DNA of 64,000 nucleotides, taken from NCBI RefSeq assembly GCF_021129215.1, contig NZ_JAJOLP010000001.1, forward strand, positions 2,046,001 through 2,110,000. The letters run 5' to 3'. The notes under the pieces are model-generated. The model searched no databases. It was not told the origin of the DNA and saw nothing but the letters and a program-made list of their open reading frames with translations. Within the stretch, counting starts at the first letter, position 1; each line of letters starts with the position of its first letter. Made by a program: the position numbers and the translations under genes. This DNA comes from Agromyces sp. S2-1-8. Lineage in GTDB: Bacteria > Actinomycetota > Actinomycetes > Actinomycetales > Microbacteriaceae. Below, one piece after another: positions 18,071 through 26,060 of this stretch.

Positions 18071-18979
18071 GTGACCGGCAACCGGGTAGCGACCATCGAA
18101 CTCGGCGGGACCCACGTCGCCGTCGCCGTCATCGACCTCGCCGCTCGTGCGATCGTCGGGGGCACCCACCTGACCCGGCCCCTGAACTCCGGCGGGAGCG
18201 CCGACGACATCCTCGACGCCATCGCCGCCGCCGCCCGCGTGCTCGGATCCGAGCACGGGGGGCGTTGGGCCGTCGCAGTGCCCGGTCCGTTCGACTTCGC
18301 CGCCGGCATCGCGCGGTACACCGGCGTGGGGAAGTTCGACTCGCTGTACGGCATCGACCTGCGCGCACGGCTCGCCGACGCCCTCGACGCGGAGCCGAGC
18401 TCGTTCACGTTCGTCAACGACGCGGACGCGTTCGCACTCGGCGAGTACGCGGCCGGCGCCGCCCGCGGCCTGTCGAGATTCTGCTGCGTCACGCTCGGCA
18501 CCGGCGTCGGCTCCGGATGGGTCGTCGCGGGTGAACGGACCGACGGCGCCGCTCCGGGCGGCGAGGTGCATCTGCTCGAGTTCGAGGGGCAGCGCATCGA
18601 GGCGCGGATGTCGCGCCGGGCCATCAGGGCCGCCTACTCGCGGAGGACGGGCCGATCGGAAGCCGTGCCCGACGTGAAGGAGATCGCCGACCTGGCCCGC
18701 GGCGGCGATCCGATCGCGCGCGACGTGCTCGAGGACGCGTTCTCGTTCCTCGGGCGAGCGCTCGACGGTCCGCTCGCCCGATTCGATGCCGACGCGCTCA
18801 TCATCGGCGGGACGATCGCCCGCTCGTGGGACCTCCTCGAGCCGGCGCTGTCCTCGGGGCTCCGCCGACCGGGCTTCCCGGTCATCCGGGCGGAGCTCTC
18901 GGACGAGGCGCCGATGATCGGCGCCGCGTACGCGGCGCACTCCGCCGACGCGGCGATGCTCGGCGCTCGCGGACGCTGA
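18071..18979 (+). CDS. ROK-family kinase-like protein without the zinc motif
   Basis: A 302-residue protein of the ROK sugar-kinase/repressor family, without a DNA-binding domain. The ATP-binding phosphate loop is ELGGTHVAVAV (residues 10-20, Glu where most have Asp), and the candidate catalytic base is Asp117 in FVNDADAFALGEY. GTGVGSGWV and LIIGGTIA also fit. The four-part zinc site of typical ROK kinases (GHxxx...CxCGxxGCxE) is absent: the stretch after GGEVHLLEFEGQRIEARMS has no cysteines. GTG 18071 has AAGGAG. The substrate is unknown; it is inserted between dapD and dapE and carries its own regulated promoter. Confidence 0.8.
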   Translation: MTGNRVATIELGGTHVAVAVIDLAARAIVGGTHLTRPLNSGGSADDILDAIAAAARVLGSEHGGRWAVAVPGPFDFAAGIARYTGVGKFDSLYGIDLRARLADALDAEPSSFTFVNDADAFALGEYAAGAARGLSRFCCVTLGTGVGSGWVVAGERTDGAAPGGEVHLLEFEGQRIEARMSRRAIRAAYSRRTGRSEAVPDVKEIADLARGGDPIARDVLEDAFSFLGRALDGPLARFDADALIIGGTIARSWDLLEPALSSGLRRPGFPVIRAELSDEAPMIGAAYAAHSADAAMLGARGR

Positions 18980-19054
18980 GCCCGATCCGCCCGTCGCCCT
19001 CCGTCGGCGCGAGGAGTCGTCGTCGTGCGCGCAGACCCTCCGACCACCCGCGAA

Positions 19055-19060
19055 TAGACT
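19055..19060 (+). promoter_or_regulatory. TAGACT -10 box of dapE (leaderless)
   Basis: TAGACT, then CGGGGA, then the dapE ATG at 19067: transcription should start at the ATG. Confidence 0.5.
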
Positions 19061-19066
19061 CGGGGA

Positions 19067-20158
19067 ATGCCCTCCGCGATCCCCGATTCGCTCGACCTCA
19101 CCGCCGACGCCGTCGCCATCACGCAGGCGATCTGCGACATCCGCAGCGTCTCGGGCGACGAGACCCCGTTGGCCGACCTCATCGAGCGGGCGCTCGCCGA
19201 GGCATCCCACCTCGAGGTCGTCCGCGACGGCGACACGGTCGTCGCGCGCACGAACCTCGGGCGCGAGCGCCGCGTCGTGATCGCCGGGCACATCGACACG
19301 GTGCCGATCAACGAGAACCTGCCGACGCGGTTCGAGACGATCGACGGCGTCGAGTACCTGTGGGGCCGCGGCACCGTCGACATGAAGGCCGGCGTCGCGG
19401 TGCAGCTGAAGCTCGCCCTCGAGCTCACCGATCCCATCGTCGACCTCACCTGGATGTGGTACGACCACGAAGAGGTCGCCGCCTCGCTCAACGGGCTCGG
19501 TCGGCTCTCGCGCAATCGCCCCGAGCTGTTCGAGGGCGACTTCGCGATCCTCGGCGAGCCGTCGAACGGGCAGGTCGAGGGCGGCTGCAACGGCACCCTG
19601 CGGGCCGAGGTGCGCACGACGGGCCTGCGGGCGCACTCCGCACGCAGCTGGGTCGGCGACAACGCGATCCACAAGCTCGCGCCCGCGCTCACGCGCCTCG
19701 CCGAGTACGAGGCCGAGACGGTCGAGGTCGATGGGCTCGCCTACCGCGAGGGCCTCAACGGCGTGCTCGTCGAGGGCGGCGTCGCGGGCAACGTCATCCC
19801 CGACTCGGCCGTGCTCACCGTGAACTACCGCTTCGCCCCGAGCCGCAGCGTCGCCGAGGCGTCCGCCCTCGTCCGCGCCGTGTTCGAGGGCTTCGACGTC
19901 GACATCGTCGACAGCGCCGAGGGTGCGCGGCCGGGCCTCGACGCCCCTCTCGCGCAGCAGTTCGTCGCCGCGGTCGGCGCCGAGGCGCGGCCGAAGTACG
20001 GCTGGACGGATGTCGCGCGCTTCAGCGCCCTCGGCATCCCGGCCGTGAACTTCGGCCCGGGCGATCCCTTGAAGGCGCACGCCGATGACGAGCGCGTGCA
20101 GGTCGCCCAGATCCTCGACACCGAGCGGGCGCTGCGGGCCTGGCTCACCGGGGCATGA
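19067..20158 (+). CDS. dapE: Succinyl-diaminopimelate desuccinylase
   Basis: A 363-residue M20-family dinuclear zinc hydrolase that removes succinate from N-succinyl-diaminopimelate. The metal-binding motifs are present: GHIDTVPIN (first His/Asp), [13 protein letters not shown] (bridging Asp), YDHEEVAA (catalytic and metal-binding Glu) and [14 protein letters not shown]. The near-terminal [17 protein letters not shown] supplies the last His. The ATG follows a -10 box by 6 bases and has no ribosome site, suggesting a leaderless mRNA. The stop overlaps the next gene's start by 4 bases (ATGA). Confidence 0.95.
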   Translation: MPSAIPDSLDLTADAVAITQAICDIRSVSGDETPLADLIERALAEASHLEVVRDGDTVVARTNLGRERRVVIAGHIDTVPINENLPTRFETIDGVEYLWGRGTVDMKAGVAVQLKLALELTDPIVDLTWMWYDHEEVAASLNGLGRLSRNRPELFEGDFAILGEPSNGQVEGGCNGTLRAEVRTTGLRAHSARSWVGDNAIHKLAPALTRLAEYEAETVEVDGLAYREGLNGVLVEGGVAGNVIPDSAVLTVNYRFAPSRSVAEASALVRAVFEGFDVDIVDSAEGARPGLDAPLAQQFVAAVGAEARPKYGWTDVARFSALGIPAVNFGPGDPLKAHADDERVQVAQILDTERALRAWLTGA

Positions 20159-21414
20159 GCGCAGACTCCGTGAACTCGGGGTCGGCGGTGCGCGAACCCG
20201 ATCCGTACCGGGTGTCCCGCCGGTCGCTGCGCGTGCGCTGGCGGCTGCTCCCGTGGTGGGTCAAGGTCACGCTCGTCTACCTCGCCGCCCGGGTGCTGAC
20301 GACGATCATGGTGATCGAGGTGGCGCGGCAGCAGGGGCCCAATTCCTGGACGGGCGCGAAGCCCGGCTACCTCGACTTCGCGAGCCTGTGGGACGCCCGC
20401 TGGTACGAGATCATCGGCATCGGCGGCTATCCGCGCGAGCTGCCGCTCGCCGACGACGGCCACGTGGCTGAGAACGCGTGGGCATTCCTGCCGCTCTACC
20501 CGGGCGCGACCGAGGCCGCGACCCTGCTCGGCCTGCCGTGGAAGCTCGCGGCCGTCATCGTCGCGGTCACCGCCGGCTACGGCGCCGCACTCGTCCTGCA
20601 CCGGCTCATGTCGCGCTTCCTCGAACCCGACCGGGCGCTGTTCGCCGTGGTGCTGTTCTCGATCGCCCCGGTGTCGCCGATCATGCAGTTCGGGTACGCC
20701 GAATCGCTCGGGTTCCTCTGGGTCGCGCTCGCGCTGCTCCTGCTGGTCGATCGACGGTACGGATGGCTCGTACCGGTCGTCCTCGCGTGGGCGTTCACCC
20801 GACCCGGGGCGCTCGCGTTCGCGCTCACCCTCGGATTGCACTTCGTGTGGCGCTGGTGGCACCGCGACCGCGACCCGTTCCCGCCGCGCGAGCAGCTCGT
20901 CGTGATCGGAGTGGGGCTCTTCACCGTGCTCGCGGGGTTCGCATGGCCGCTCATCGTGTGGGGCGTGACCGGGCAGGTCGACGGGTACACCGAGACCGAG
21001 CTGGCCTGGCGGTCGGCGTACATCGGCAGGCAGGAGCTCGTGCCGCTCACGCCCTGGTTCCAGGGCGGGGCGTGGTGGGCGACCTGGGTCGGGCTGCCGG
21101 CCTGGGTGGGCATCGCCGCCGTCGGCGTGCTCGCGGTCGGGTTCGCGGCGATGCTGTTCCTGCCTGCGGTGCGCCGGCTCGGCGTCGACATCCGGTTCTG
21201 GCTCGCGAGCTACGGCCTGTACCTCTTCGCGGTGTTCTTCCCGCAGTCGTCGACGTTCCGCATCCTCGCGCCGCTGTTCCCGATCGTGGGTGCGCTCGCG
21301 GTGCCGAGGGCGCGATGGTACCGGTGGTCGATCGTGCTGCTGCTCATCGCGCTCCAATACTGGTGGCTCGCCGGGGTCTGGCGCGTCGACGACTACGACT
21401 GGACGCCTCCCTGA
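20155..21414 (+). CDS. PIG-V-like polytopic mannosyltransferase
   Basis: A 419-residue membrane protein with about ten hydrophobic spans and a short charged N-terminus. The early loop carries [15 protein letters not shown] and [13 protein letters not shown], which match the family of actinobacterial mannosyltransferases related to eukaryotic PIG-V; the acidic residue of the WDARWY loop would be catalytic in this GT-C type fold. Such enzymes use polyprenyl-phosphate mannose outside the membrane to build glycolipids or glycoproteins. The gene is coupled to dapE by an ATGA overlap, without an evident functional link. The acceptor is unknown. Confidence 0.75.
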   Translation: MSADSVNSGSAVREPDPYRVSRRSLRVRWRLLPWWVKVTLVYLAARVLTTIMVIEVARQQGPNSWTGAKPGYLDFASLWDARWYEIIGIGGYPRELPLADDGHVAENAWAFLPLYPGATEAATLLGLPWKLAAVIVAVTAGYGAALVLHRLMSRFLEPDRALFAVVLFSIAPVSPIMQFGYAESLGFLWVALALLLLVDRRYGWLVPVVLAWAFTRPGALAFALTLGLHFVWRWWHRDRDPFPPREQLVVIGVGLFTVLAGFAWPLIVWGVTGQVDGYTETELAWRSAYIGRQELVPLTPWFQGGAWWATWVGLPAWVGIAAVGVLAVGFAAMLFLPAVRRLGVDIRFWLASYGLYLFAVFFPQSSTFRILAPLFPIVGALAVPRARWYRWSIVLLLIALQYWWLAGVWRVDDYDWTPP

Positions 21415-21507
21415 TCGGGGCAGGAATCCTGACATCCGGGGTGGGCGAAACGCCGGTGAACAGGGGGCGAATCAGGGTCGACCGCTCATCCACAACTTCG
21501 CGGCGAT

Positions 21508-21537
21508 TTCACAGCAACGCTCGGGATGTCCGATAAT
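21508..21537 (+). promoter_or_regulatory. Promoter of the DUF3117 gene
   Basis: GATAAT at 21532-21537 is a good -10 box, and TTCACA at 21508-21513 a possible -35 with 18-base spacing. The leader of about 23 bases holds the ribosome site AAAGGGGA. Confidence 0.5.
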
Positions 21538-21565
21538 GGAATCTCAGCAGCGAAAGGGGAGCTCA

Positions 21566-21739
21566 ATGGCGGCCATGAAGCCACGCACCGGAGACGGGCC
21601 TATGGAGGCTGTGAAGGAGGGGCGACTCATCATCGTGCGCGTGCCGCTCGAGGGTGGAGGGCGCCTCGTCGTCTCGGTGAACGACGCTGAGGCCAAGGAG
21701 CTCTACGACGTCCTCGGCGGCGTCGTGAACCCTGCCTGA
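21566..21739 (+). CDS. DUF3117 small protein
   Basis: A 57-residue soluble protein of the DUF3117 family, which is found almost only in actinobacteria (Rv1211 in M. tuberculosis). The sequence MAAMKPRTGDGPMEAVKEG and the following RLIIVRVPLEGGGRLVVSV are characteristic. The small beta-rich protein has no known function. ATG 21566 is preceded by AAAGGGGA; the longer open frame upstream is a shadow in the previous intergenic region. It has its own promoter and its own terminator. Confidence 0.93.
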   Translation: MAAMKPRTGDGPMEAVKEGRLIIVRVPLEGGGRLVVSVNDAEAKELYDVLGGVVNPA

Positions 21740-21754
21740 GTCATACGCACTGTT

Positions 21755-21782
21755 CGAGCCCCGAGAGCGTTCTCGGGGCTCG
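21755..21782. terminator. Bidirectional terminator between DUF3117 and the O-methyltransferase
   Basis: Perfect 12-base arms (21755-21766 and 21771-21782) with the loop GCGT, placed between convergent genes. Confidence 0.85.
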
Positions 21783-21798
21783 TGGCGTTAAGGGGCGC

Positions 21799-22431
21799 TC
21801 AGGCGCCGAGCTTGACGATCTGCAGCAGGCCGTCGCCGGCGGGCGAGATCGCGGTCGCGACCGCCGTCGACGAGGCGAGTTCGGTGATGAGCGTGCGGAA
21901 CGCGCTCGCCGCTTCGTCTCGCTTGGCCGGGTCGGCGACGCGGCCCTTCCAGAGGGCGCGCGCCACGAGCACGCTGCCGCCGGGCTTTGCGAGGCGGAGG
22001 CCGTGTTCGGCGTACTCGATCACCGACGGGGCGTCGGCGTCGACGAACACGATGTCGTACGAGCTCTCGTTCATGCGCGGGAGCACCTCGCTCGCGCGAC
22101 CTGCGATGAGTCGCACGCGCGCCGCGGCGATGCCGGCGTCGGCGAAGTGCTGGCGGGCGTGCTGCTGGTACTCGTTCTCGGTGTCGATCGACGTGAGCAT
22201 CGCGTGCCTGGCGGTCTGCAGCATCCAGAGTCCCGAGACGCCGAGCCCGGTGCCGACCTCGATGATGGAGCTCGCACGCGAGGCGGCGGCGATGACGGCG
22301 AGCTGGGCGCCCACCGCAGGGGAGACGGGATCGACCCCGAGCTCGAGCGACTGCTGACGCGCCTTGATGATCGGCTCGGACTCGACGACCGACTCGTCGA
22401 CGTACTTCCAGTTCAGGTCGTGATCGGACAC
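21799..22431 (-). CDS. Class I SAM-dependent O-methyltransferase
   Basis: A 210-residue enzyme of the catechol-O-methyltransferase-like family. The SAM-binding motif I is SIIEVGTGLGVSGLWML (about residues 54-70), the acidic DTENEY follows, and IVFVDADAPSVIEYAEH holds the metal-binding aspartates of this family. The orthologous position in mycobacteria is Rv1220c. GTG 22431 was chosen because AGGGAG lies 7 bases upstream; a farther GTG at 22461 is only 3 bases from the TAGGCT -10 box (22470-22465) and would precede the expected transcript start. The acceptor is unknown. Confidence 0.85.
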   Translation of the reverse strand: MSDHDLNWKYVDESVVESEPIIKARQQSLELGVDPVSPAVGAQLAVIAAASRASSIIEVGTGLGVSGLWMLQTARHAMLTSIDTENEYQQHARQHFADAGIAAARVRLIAGRASEVLPRMNESSYDIVFVDADAPSVIEYAEHGLRLAKPGGSVLVARALWKGRVADPAKRDEAASAFRTLITELASSTAVATAISPAGDGLLQIVKLGA

Positions 22432-22507
22432 GGTTCGGCTCCCTGGTGGCTCTCTCGACACCCCAGCCTAGGGGGCCGGCGGCGTGGCGTTCGCATGCCT
22501 CGCCGCC

Positions 22508-22513
22508 GACTAT
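22508..22513 (+). promoter_or_regulatory. TATCCT -10 box of tatB (leaderless)
   Basis: TATCCT, then GTAGGG, then GTG 22520. The divergent O-methyltransferase promoter (TAGGCT on the minus strand, 22465-22470) lies only about 40 bases away. Confidence 0.5.
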
Positions 22514-22519
22514 CCTGTA

Positions 22520-22918
22520 GGGGTGTTCGGTCTGACGTTCGAGAAGCTCCTCATCATCGGGGTGATCGCCGTCTTCCTGCTCGGCCCCGAACGCCTGCCG
22601 CACTACGCGGCACAGCTCGGCCGGCTGGTGCGCTCGCTGCGGGACATGGCCAACGGCGCGAAAGACCGCATGCGCGAAGAGATGGGCCCCGACTTCGACG
22701 ACGTCGACTGGAAGAAGCTCGACCCGCGCCAGTACGACCCGCGGCGCATCATCCGCGAGGCGCTCACCGACGTCGACCCGTTCGCCGAAGAGGCGGCGCC
22801 GACGCCGGTCGTGGCGCGCGCGGGCGTCAACGAGAACTCCGCCTACCTGCAGCGCAAGCGCAAGCGGGAGGCGCTCGGCGCGGGCGAGCCCGCTCCGTTC
22901 GACTCCGAGGCCACCTGA
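22520..22918 (+). CDS. tatB: Twin-arginine translocase subunit TatB
   Basis: A 132-residue membrane protein of the Tat pathway, which exports folded proteins. The N-terminal span (LTFEKLLIIGVIAVFLLGPERLP, about residues 3-25) ends in the conserved GPERLP hinge, followed by an amphipathic helix (YAAQLGRLVRSLRDMANG) and a charged C-terminal tail. The GTG at 22520 follows a -10 box by 6 bases. In mycobacteria tatB lies behind sigE-rseA-htrA; here the O-methyltransferase is its immediate neighbour. tatA and tatC are not in the window. Confidence 0.93.
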   Translation, partial: GVFGLTFEKLLIIGVIAVFLLGPERLPHYAAQLGRLVRSLRDMANGAKDRMREEMGPDFDDVDWKKLDPRQYDPRRIIREALTDVDPFAEEAAPTPVVARAGVNENSAYLQRKRKREALGAGEPAPFDSEAT

Positions 22919-22923
22919 TCGGC

Positions 22924-22951
22924 CGGGATGCCTCGTGCCCGAGGCATCCCG
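22924..22951. terminator. Bidirectional terminator between tatB and the dehydrogenase
   Basis: Perfect 12-base arms (22924-22935 and 22940-22951) with loop TGCC. Each arm contains one complete copy of the 9-mer GGATGCCTC/GAGGCATCC. Confidence 0.85.
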
Positions 22952-22993
22952 AAGCGCTCGTGACACGACCGACCGGGATGGCTCGCGCGCGGG

Positions 22994-24544
22994 TCAGGCG
23001 CGGCGCACGGCCTTGAGCGCCCGCGCCAGGAGCAGCAGCAGCGGCGCCTGCGCCTCGTACTCGGCCGAGGTGCGCGGCAACTGCAGCAGGCCGGCCGCCT
23101 GCGAGATCGTGACGGGCTCGACGAAGCGCAGGAGCCCCGCCTCGCCGTTGCGTCGGCCCACGCCCGACTGCTTCACGCCGCCCATGGGGGCGGCGACCGA
23201 GGCGAACGAGCCGCGGTAGCCCTCGTTGATGTTGACGCTCCCGGCCTCGAGCGCGTCGGCGACGCGGTGGCCGCGGCGCGTCGATCCGGTGAAGACCGCG
23301 GCGTTCAGCCCGTACTCGCTCGCGTTGGCGGCGAGCACCGCCTCGTCGTCGCCCGACACGAGGTAGAGCGACGCGATCGCGCCGAACGTCTCCTCGGCGT
23401 GGACGCGCATCTCAGGGGTCACGCCCGTGAGGATCGTGGGCTCGAACACCCACGGGCCGAGGTCGGGGCGGGCTTTGCCGCCGACGAGCACGGTCGCGCC
23501 CTTCTCGACGGCGTCGTCGAGGTGGGCCTGCACCCGCGCGAGCTGCGCGGCGCTCGCGAGCGAGCCGAAGTCGGCGCCGAAGCCGACCGACGTGCCGAGC
23601 TTCGCGGTACGCAGCCGGTCGACGAGCTCGCGCTCGAAGTCTCCCGCGATCCTCCGGTCGACGAAGATGCGCTCGATCGAGACGCACAGCTGCCCCATCG
23701 CCGAGAAGCAGGCGTGGGCCGCATTCGCCGCCGCGCGGGCCGGGTCGGCGTCGTCGAGCACGAGCAGGGCGTTCTTGCCGCCGAGTTCGAGCGAGGCGCC
23801 GACGAGGCGCCGCCCGGCCTTCTCGGCGACCCTGCGTCCCGTCGCCGTCGAGCCCGTGAAGCAGATGTAGTCGACGGTGTCGGTGAGCGCCTCACCGACC
23901 TCGGCCGCATCGCCCGTCACGACCGCCCAGAGGGCTTCGGGCACGCCCGCGTCGATGTACGCGCGACGCAGCGCGAGGATCGACAGTGCTCCCTGGTCGT
24001 CGGCCTTCTGCACGACGCCGCAACCGGCGGCGAGGGCGGGCACCACGTCCATGGCGGCGAGGCTGAGCGCGTAGTTCCACGGCGTGATGACACCGACGAC
24101 GCCCTTGGGTGCGAAGCGCACGCGCGAGGTCGCGACGGTCGGGATGCCGGAACGGACGGGACGACCGCGCAGCACCCTGCGGGCCGCGATCGCGTTGTAG
24201 CGGGTGACCGACGCGGCCTCGAAGATCTCCTCGAAGGCCTGCCCCCTGGTCTTGCCGCTCTCGAGCTGGATGAGGTCGAGCAGTTCGTCGCGTCGCTCCA
24301 GCAGCAGGTCGTGCGCGGCGAGCAGCACGCGGCGGCGCTCCGCGAAGCCGGCGCGGGCCCACGCGAGCTGGGCGAGCCGTGCCCGGTCGACGGCGTCGTG
24401 CACGTCGTCGGCGCTCGAGCGGGGCAGATCGTGCAGCACCTCGCCCGTGGTGGGCGTCGGCACGGCGGTGGTCTCCGCGCCCGACGCGACGACGTCGTCG
24501 GTCAGGCTGCGGAACAGGTCGGGGGAGGCGGTCTGGGCGCGCAT
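22994..24544 (-). CDS. Succinate-semialdehyde dehydrogenase (NAD(P)+)
   Basis: A 516-residue aldehyde dehydrogenase of the GabD2-like succinic semialdehyde dehydrogenase type. The family motifs are seen: TPWNYALSLAAMDVVPALAAGC, FTGSTATGRRVAEKAGR, LELGGKNALLVLDDAD (general-base Glu) and the nucleophilic Cys in GQLCVSIERIFV. It would oxidise succinate semialdehyde to succinate, the last step of GABA breakdown. ATG 24544 lies 6 bases after TAGACT (24556-24551). The divergent neighbours encode a transporter and a PLP decarboxylase, suggesting a shared catabolic unit. Confidence 0.88.
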   Translation of the reverse strand: MRAQTASPDLFRSLTDDVVASGAETTAVPTPTTGEVLHDLPRSSADDVHDAVDRARLAQLAWARAGFAERRRVLLAAHDLLLERRDELLDLIQLESGKTRGQAFEEIFEAASVTRYNAIAARRVLRGRPVRSGIPTVATSRVRFAPKGVVGVITPWNYALSLAAMDVVPALAAGCGVVQKADDQGALSILALRRAYIDAGVPEALWAVVTGDAAEVGEALTDTVDYICFTGSTATGRRVAEKAGRRLVGASLELGGKNALLVLDDADPARAAANAAHACFSAMGQLCVSIERIFVDRRIAGDFERELVDRLRTAKLGTSVGFGADFGSLASAAQLARVQAHLDDAVEKGATVLVGGKARPDLGPWVFEPTILTGVTPEMRVHAEETFGAIASLYLVSGDDEAVLAANASEYGLNAAVFTGSTRRGHRVADALEAGSVNINEGYRGSFASVAAPMGGVKQSGVGRRNGEAGLLRFVEPVTISQAAGLLQLPRTSAEYEAQAPLLLLLARALKAVRRA

Positions 24545-24550
24545 GCGCAC

Positions 24551-24593
24551 AGTCTAGGTCAAGTGACCCACTTCGCCGCCGTGTGAGTACACT
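24551..24593. promoter_or_regulatory. Divergent leaderless promoters of the dehydrogenase and MFS genes
   Basis: On the minus strand TAGACT (24556-24551) is followed by 6 bases and the dehydrogenase ATG. On the plus strand TACACT (24588-24593) is followed by 6 bases and the MFS ATG at 24600. Only 55 bases separate the two starts, so their promoters must overlap in the -35 region, and one bound protein could govern both. Confidence 0.5.
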
Positions 24594-24599
24594 TCCCCC

Positions 24600-26060
24600 A
24601 TGACCGCAGCGGAGCGTCCCCAGTCCCGAGGCGCGTTGTCCCGTGGCGTCGTCGCCCGCTACGCGATCGGTTCGCTCGGCACCGGCGGGTTCGCGACGCT
24701 GCCCGGACTCGTCCTCGTCTACTACCTCACCGACACGCTCGGGGTGAGCGCCCTCATCGCCGGTCTCGTGGTCACCGCCGCGAAGGTGTGGGACGTCGTC
24801 ATCGACCCGTGGATCGGCGCGCGCAGCGACCGGGCGCTCGTGCGCACCGGCACCCGCCGCACGTGGATGCTCGTCGGCGCGATCGCCCTGCCCGTGGGCT
24901 TCGCACTCACGTTCGCGGTGCCGGCGGGCGTCGCACCCGGGGCGTCCGGGGTGTGGGTGTTCGTCGCGTTCCTCGCGACCGCGACCGCGTTCAGCCTCTT
25001 CCAGGTGCCGTACATCGCGCTGCCCGCCGAACTCACCGGCGACTACGACGAGCGCACCCGACTGCTGACGTGGCGGGTCGTCGTGCTCACCCTCGCGATC
25101 CTGCTGTTCGGAGCCGGCGGGCCCGAGATCCGCAACGCGTTCGACGACGAGGCGACCGGCTACCTCGTGATGGCGATCGTCGCGGGCGTCGTCATCGGCG
25201 TCGGCATGCTGATCGCCGCGGGCACGGCGAAGCGGGCGGATGCCGCGGCCCTCGGCCGATCGCAGCAGCGGGCGTCGGCGGTGTCGGCCGAGGGCGGGTA
25301 CCGCGAGGGACTGCGCGCGCTGCGTCGCAGCCTGCCGTTCCGCGTGCTGCTCGCGGTGTTCGTGCTGCAGGGGCTCGCGACCGGGCTCATGCTCGCGGGT
25401 GCCCAGTTCGTGGCGACGTGGGTGCTCGAGTCCGAGACCGCGGTCACGCTGCTCTTCGTCGCGCTCATCGCCCCGGCGTTGTTCTTCGCCCCGCTCTGGG
25501 GGCGGCTCGCCCGCCGCGTCGGCAAGGAGCGCGGCTTCCGCGTCGCGAGCATCGTGTTCGCGCTCGCGGCCCTCAGCATGGTCCTGCTCGTCTGGGCGCC
25601 CGGCCCCTGGGTGTACCTGCCCGTCGCGGTCGCGGGCGCCGCCTACGCCGGCATGCAGTCGCTGCCCATGGCGATGCTGCCCGACGTCATCTCGCACGAC
25701 GCCCGGCGGACCGGACGCGACAACGCCGGCAGCTTCGGCGGCGTGTGGACCGCGGGCGAGACCGCCGGCATGGCGCTCGGCGCCACGCTGCTCACCCTCA
25801 TGCTCGCCGCGACCGGCTACCTCGAGTCGAGGGGCGCCGAGACGGTCGAGCAGTCGGCGGCGGCGGTCGCGGGCATCGCGCTCTCGTTCAGCCTCGTGCC
25901 CGCGCTGCTCGTCGCGGTCAGCGTCGTCGTGCTGCGCGCCTACCCGCTGCGCCGCGCCGACGTGGATCATGACGTCGCGGCCCTCGCCGGCATCGCCGGC
26001 GACCCCGGAACGACCGGAACGACCGGTGCCGCCGGCACCACCGAAGGGAGCACCCGATGA
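24600..26060 (+). CDS. MFS transporter, sugar:cation symporter-like
   Basis: A 486-residue transporter with 12 predicted spans. Features such as ARYAIGSLGTGGFATLPGLVLVYYLTDTLGVSALIAGLV near the start and KVWDVVIDPWIGARSD (residues about 60-75) resemble the glycoside-pentoside-hexuronide symporter group of the MFS. Around TGRDNAGSFGGVWTAGE a conserved loop recurs in that group. The ATG follows TACACT by 6 bases. The stop overlaps the next gene (ATGA), so transporter and decarboxylase are coupled; the transported substrate is probably the decarboxylase's substrate or product. Confidence 0.85.
   Translation: MTAAERPQSRGALSRGVVARYAIGSLGTGGFATLPGLVLVYYLTDTLGVSALIAGLVVTAAKVWDVVIDPWIGARSDRALVRTGTRRTWMLVGAIALPVGFALTFAVPAGVAPGASGVWVFVAFLATATAFSLFQVPYIALPAELTGDYDERTRLLTWRVVVLTLAILLFGAGGPEIRNAFDDEATGYLVMAIVAGVVIGVGMLIAAGTAKRADAAALGRSQQRASAVSAEGGYREGLRALRRSLPFRVLLAVFVLQGLATGLMLAGAQFVATWVLESETAVTLLFVALIAPALFFAPLWGRLARRVGKERGFRVASIVFALAALSMVLLVWAPGPWVYLPVAVAGAAYAGMQSLPMAMLPDVISHDARRTGRDNAGSFGGVWTAGETAGMALGATLLTLMLAATGYLESRGAETVEQSAAAVAGIALSFSLVPALLVAVSVVVLRAYPLRRADVDHDVAALAGIAGDPGTTGTTGAAGTTEGSTR

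Noticed and set aside
22432..22461. Upstream GTG for the O-methyltransferase
   Set aside because: It is only 3 bases from the -10 box, before the likely transcript start, while GTG 22431 has a ribosome site.
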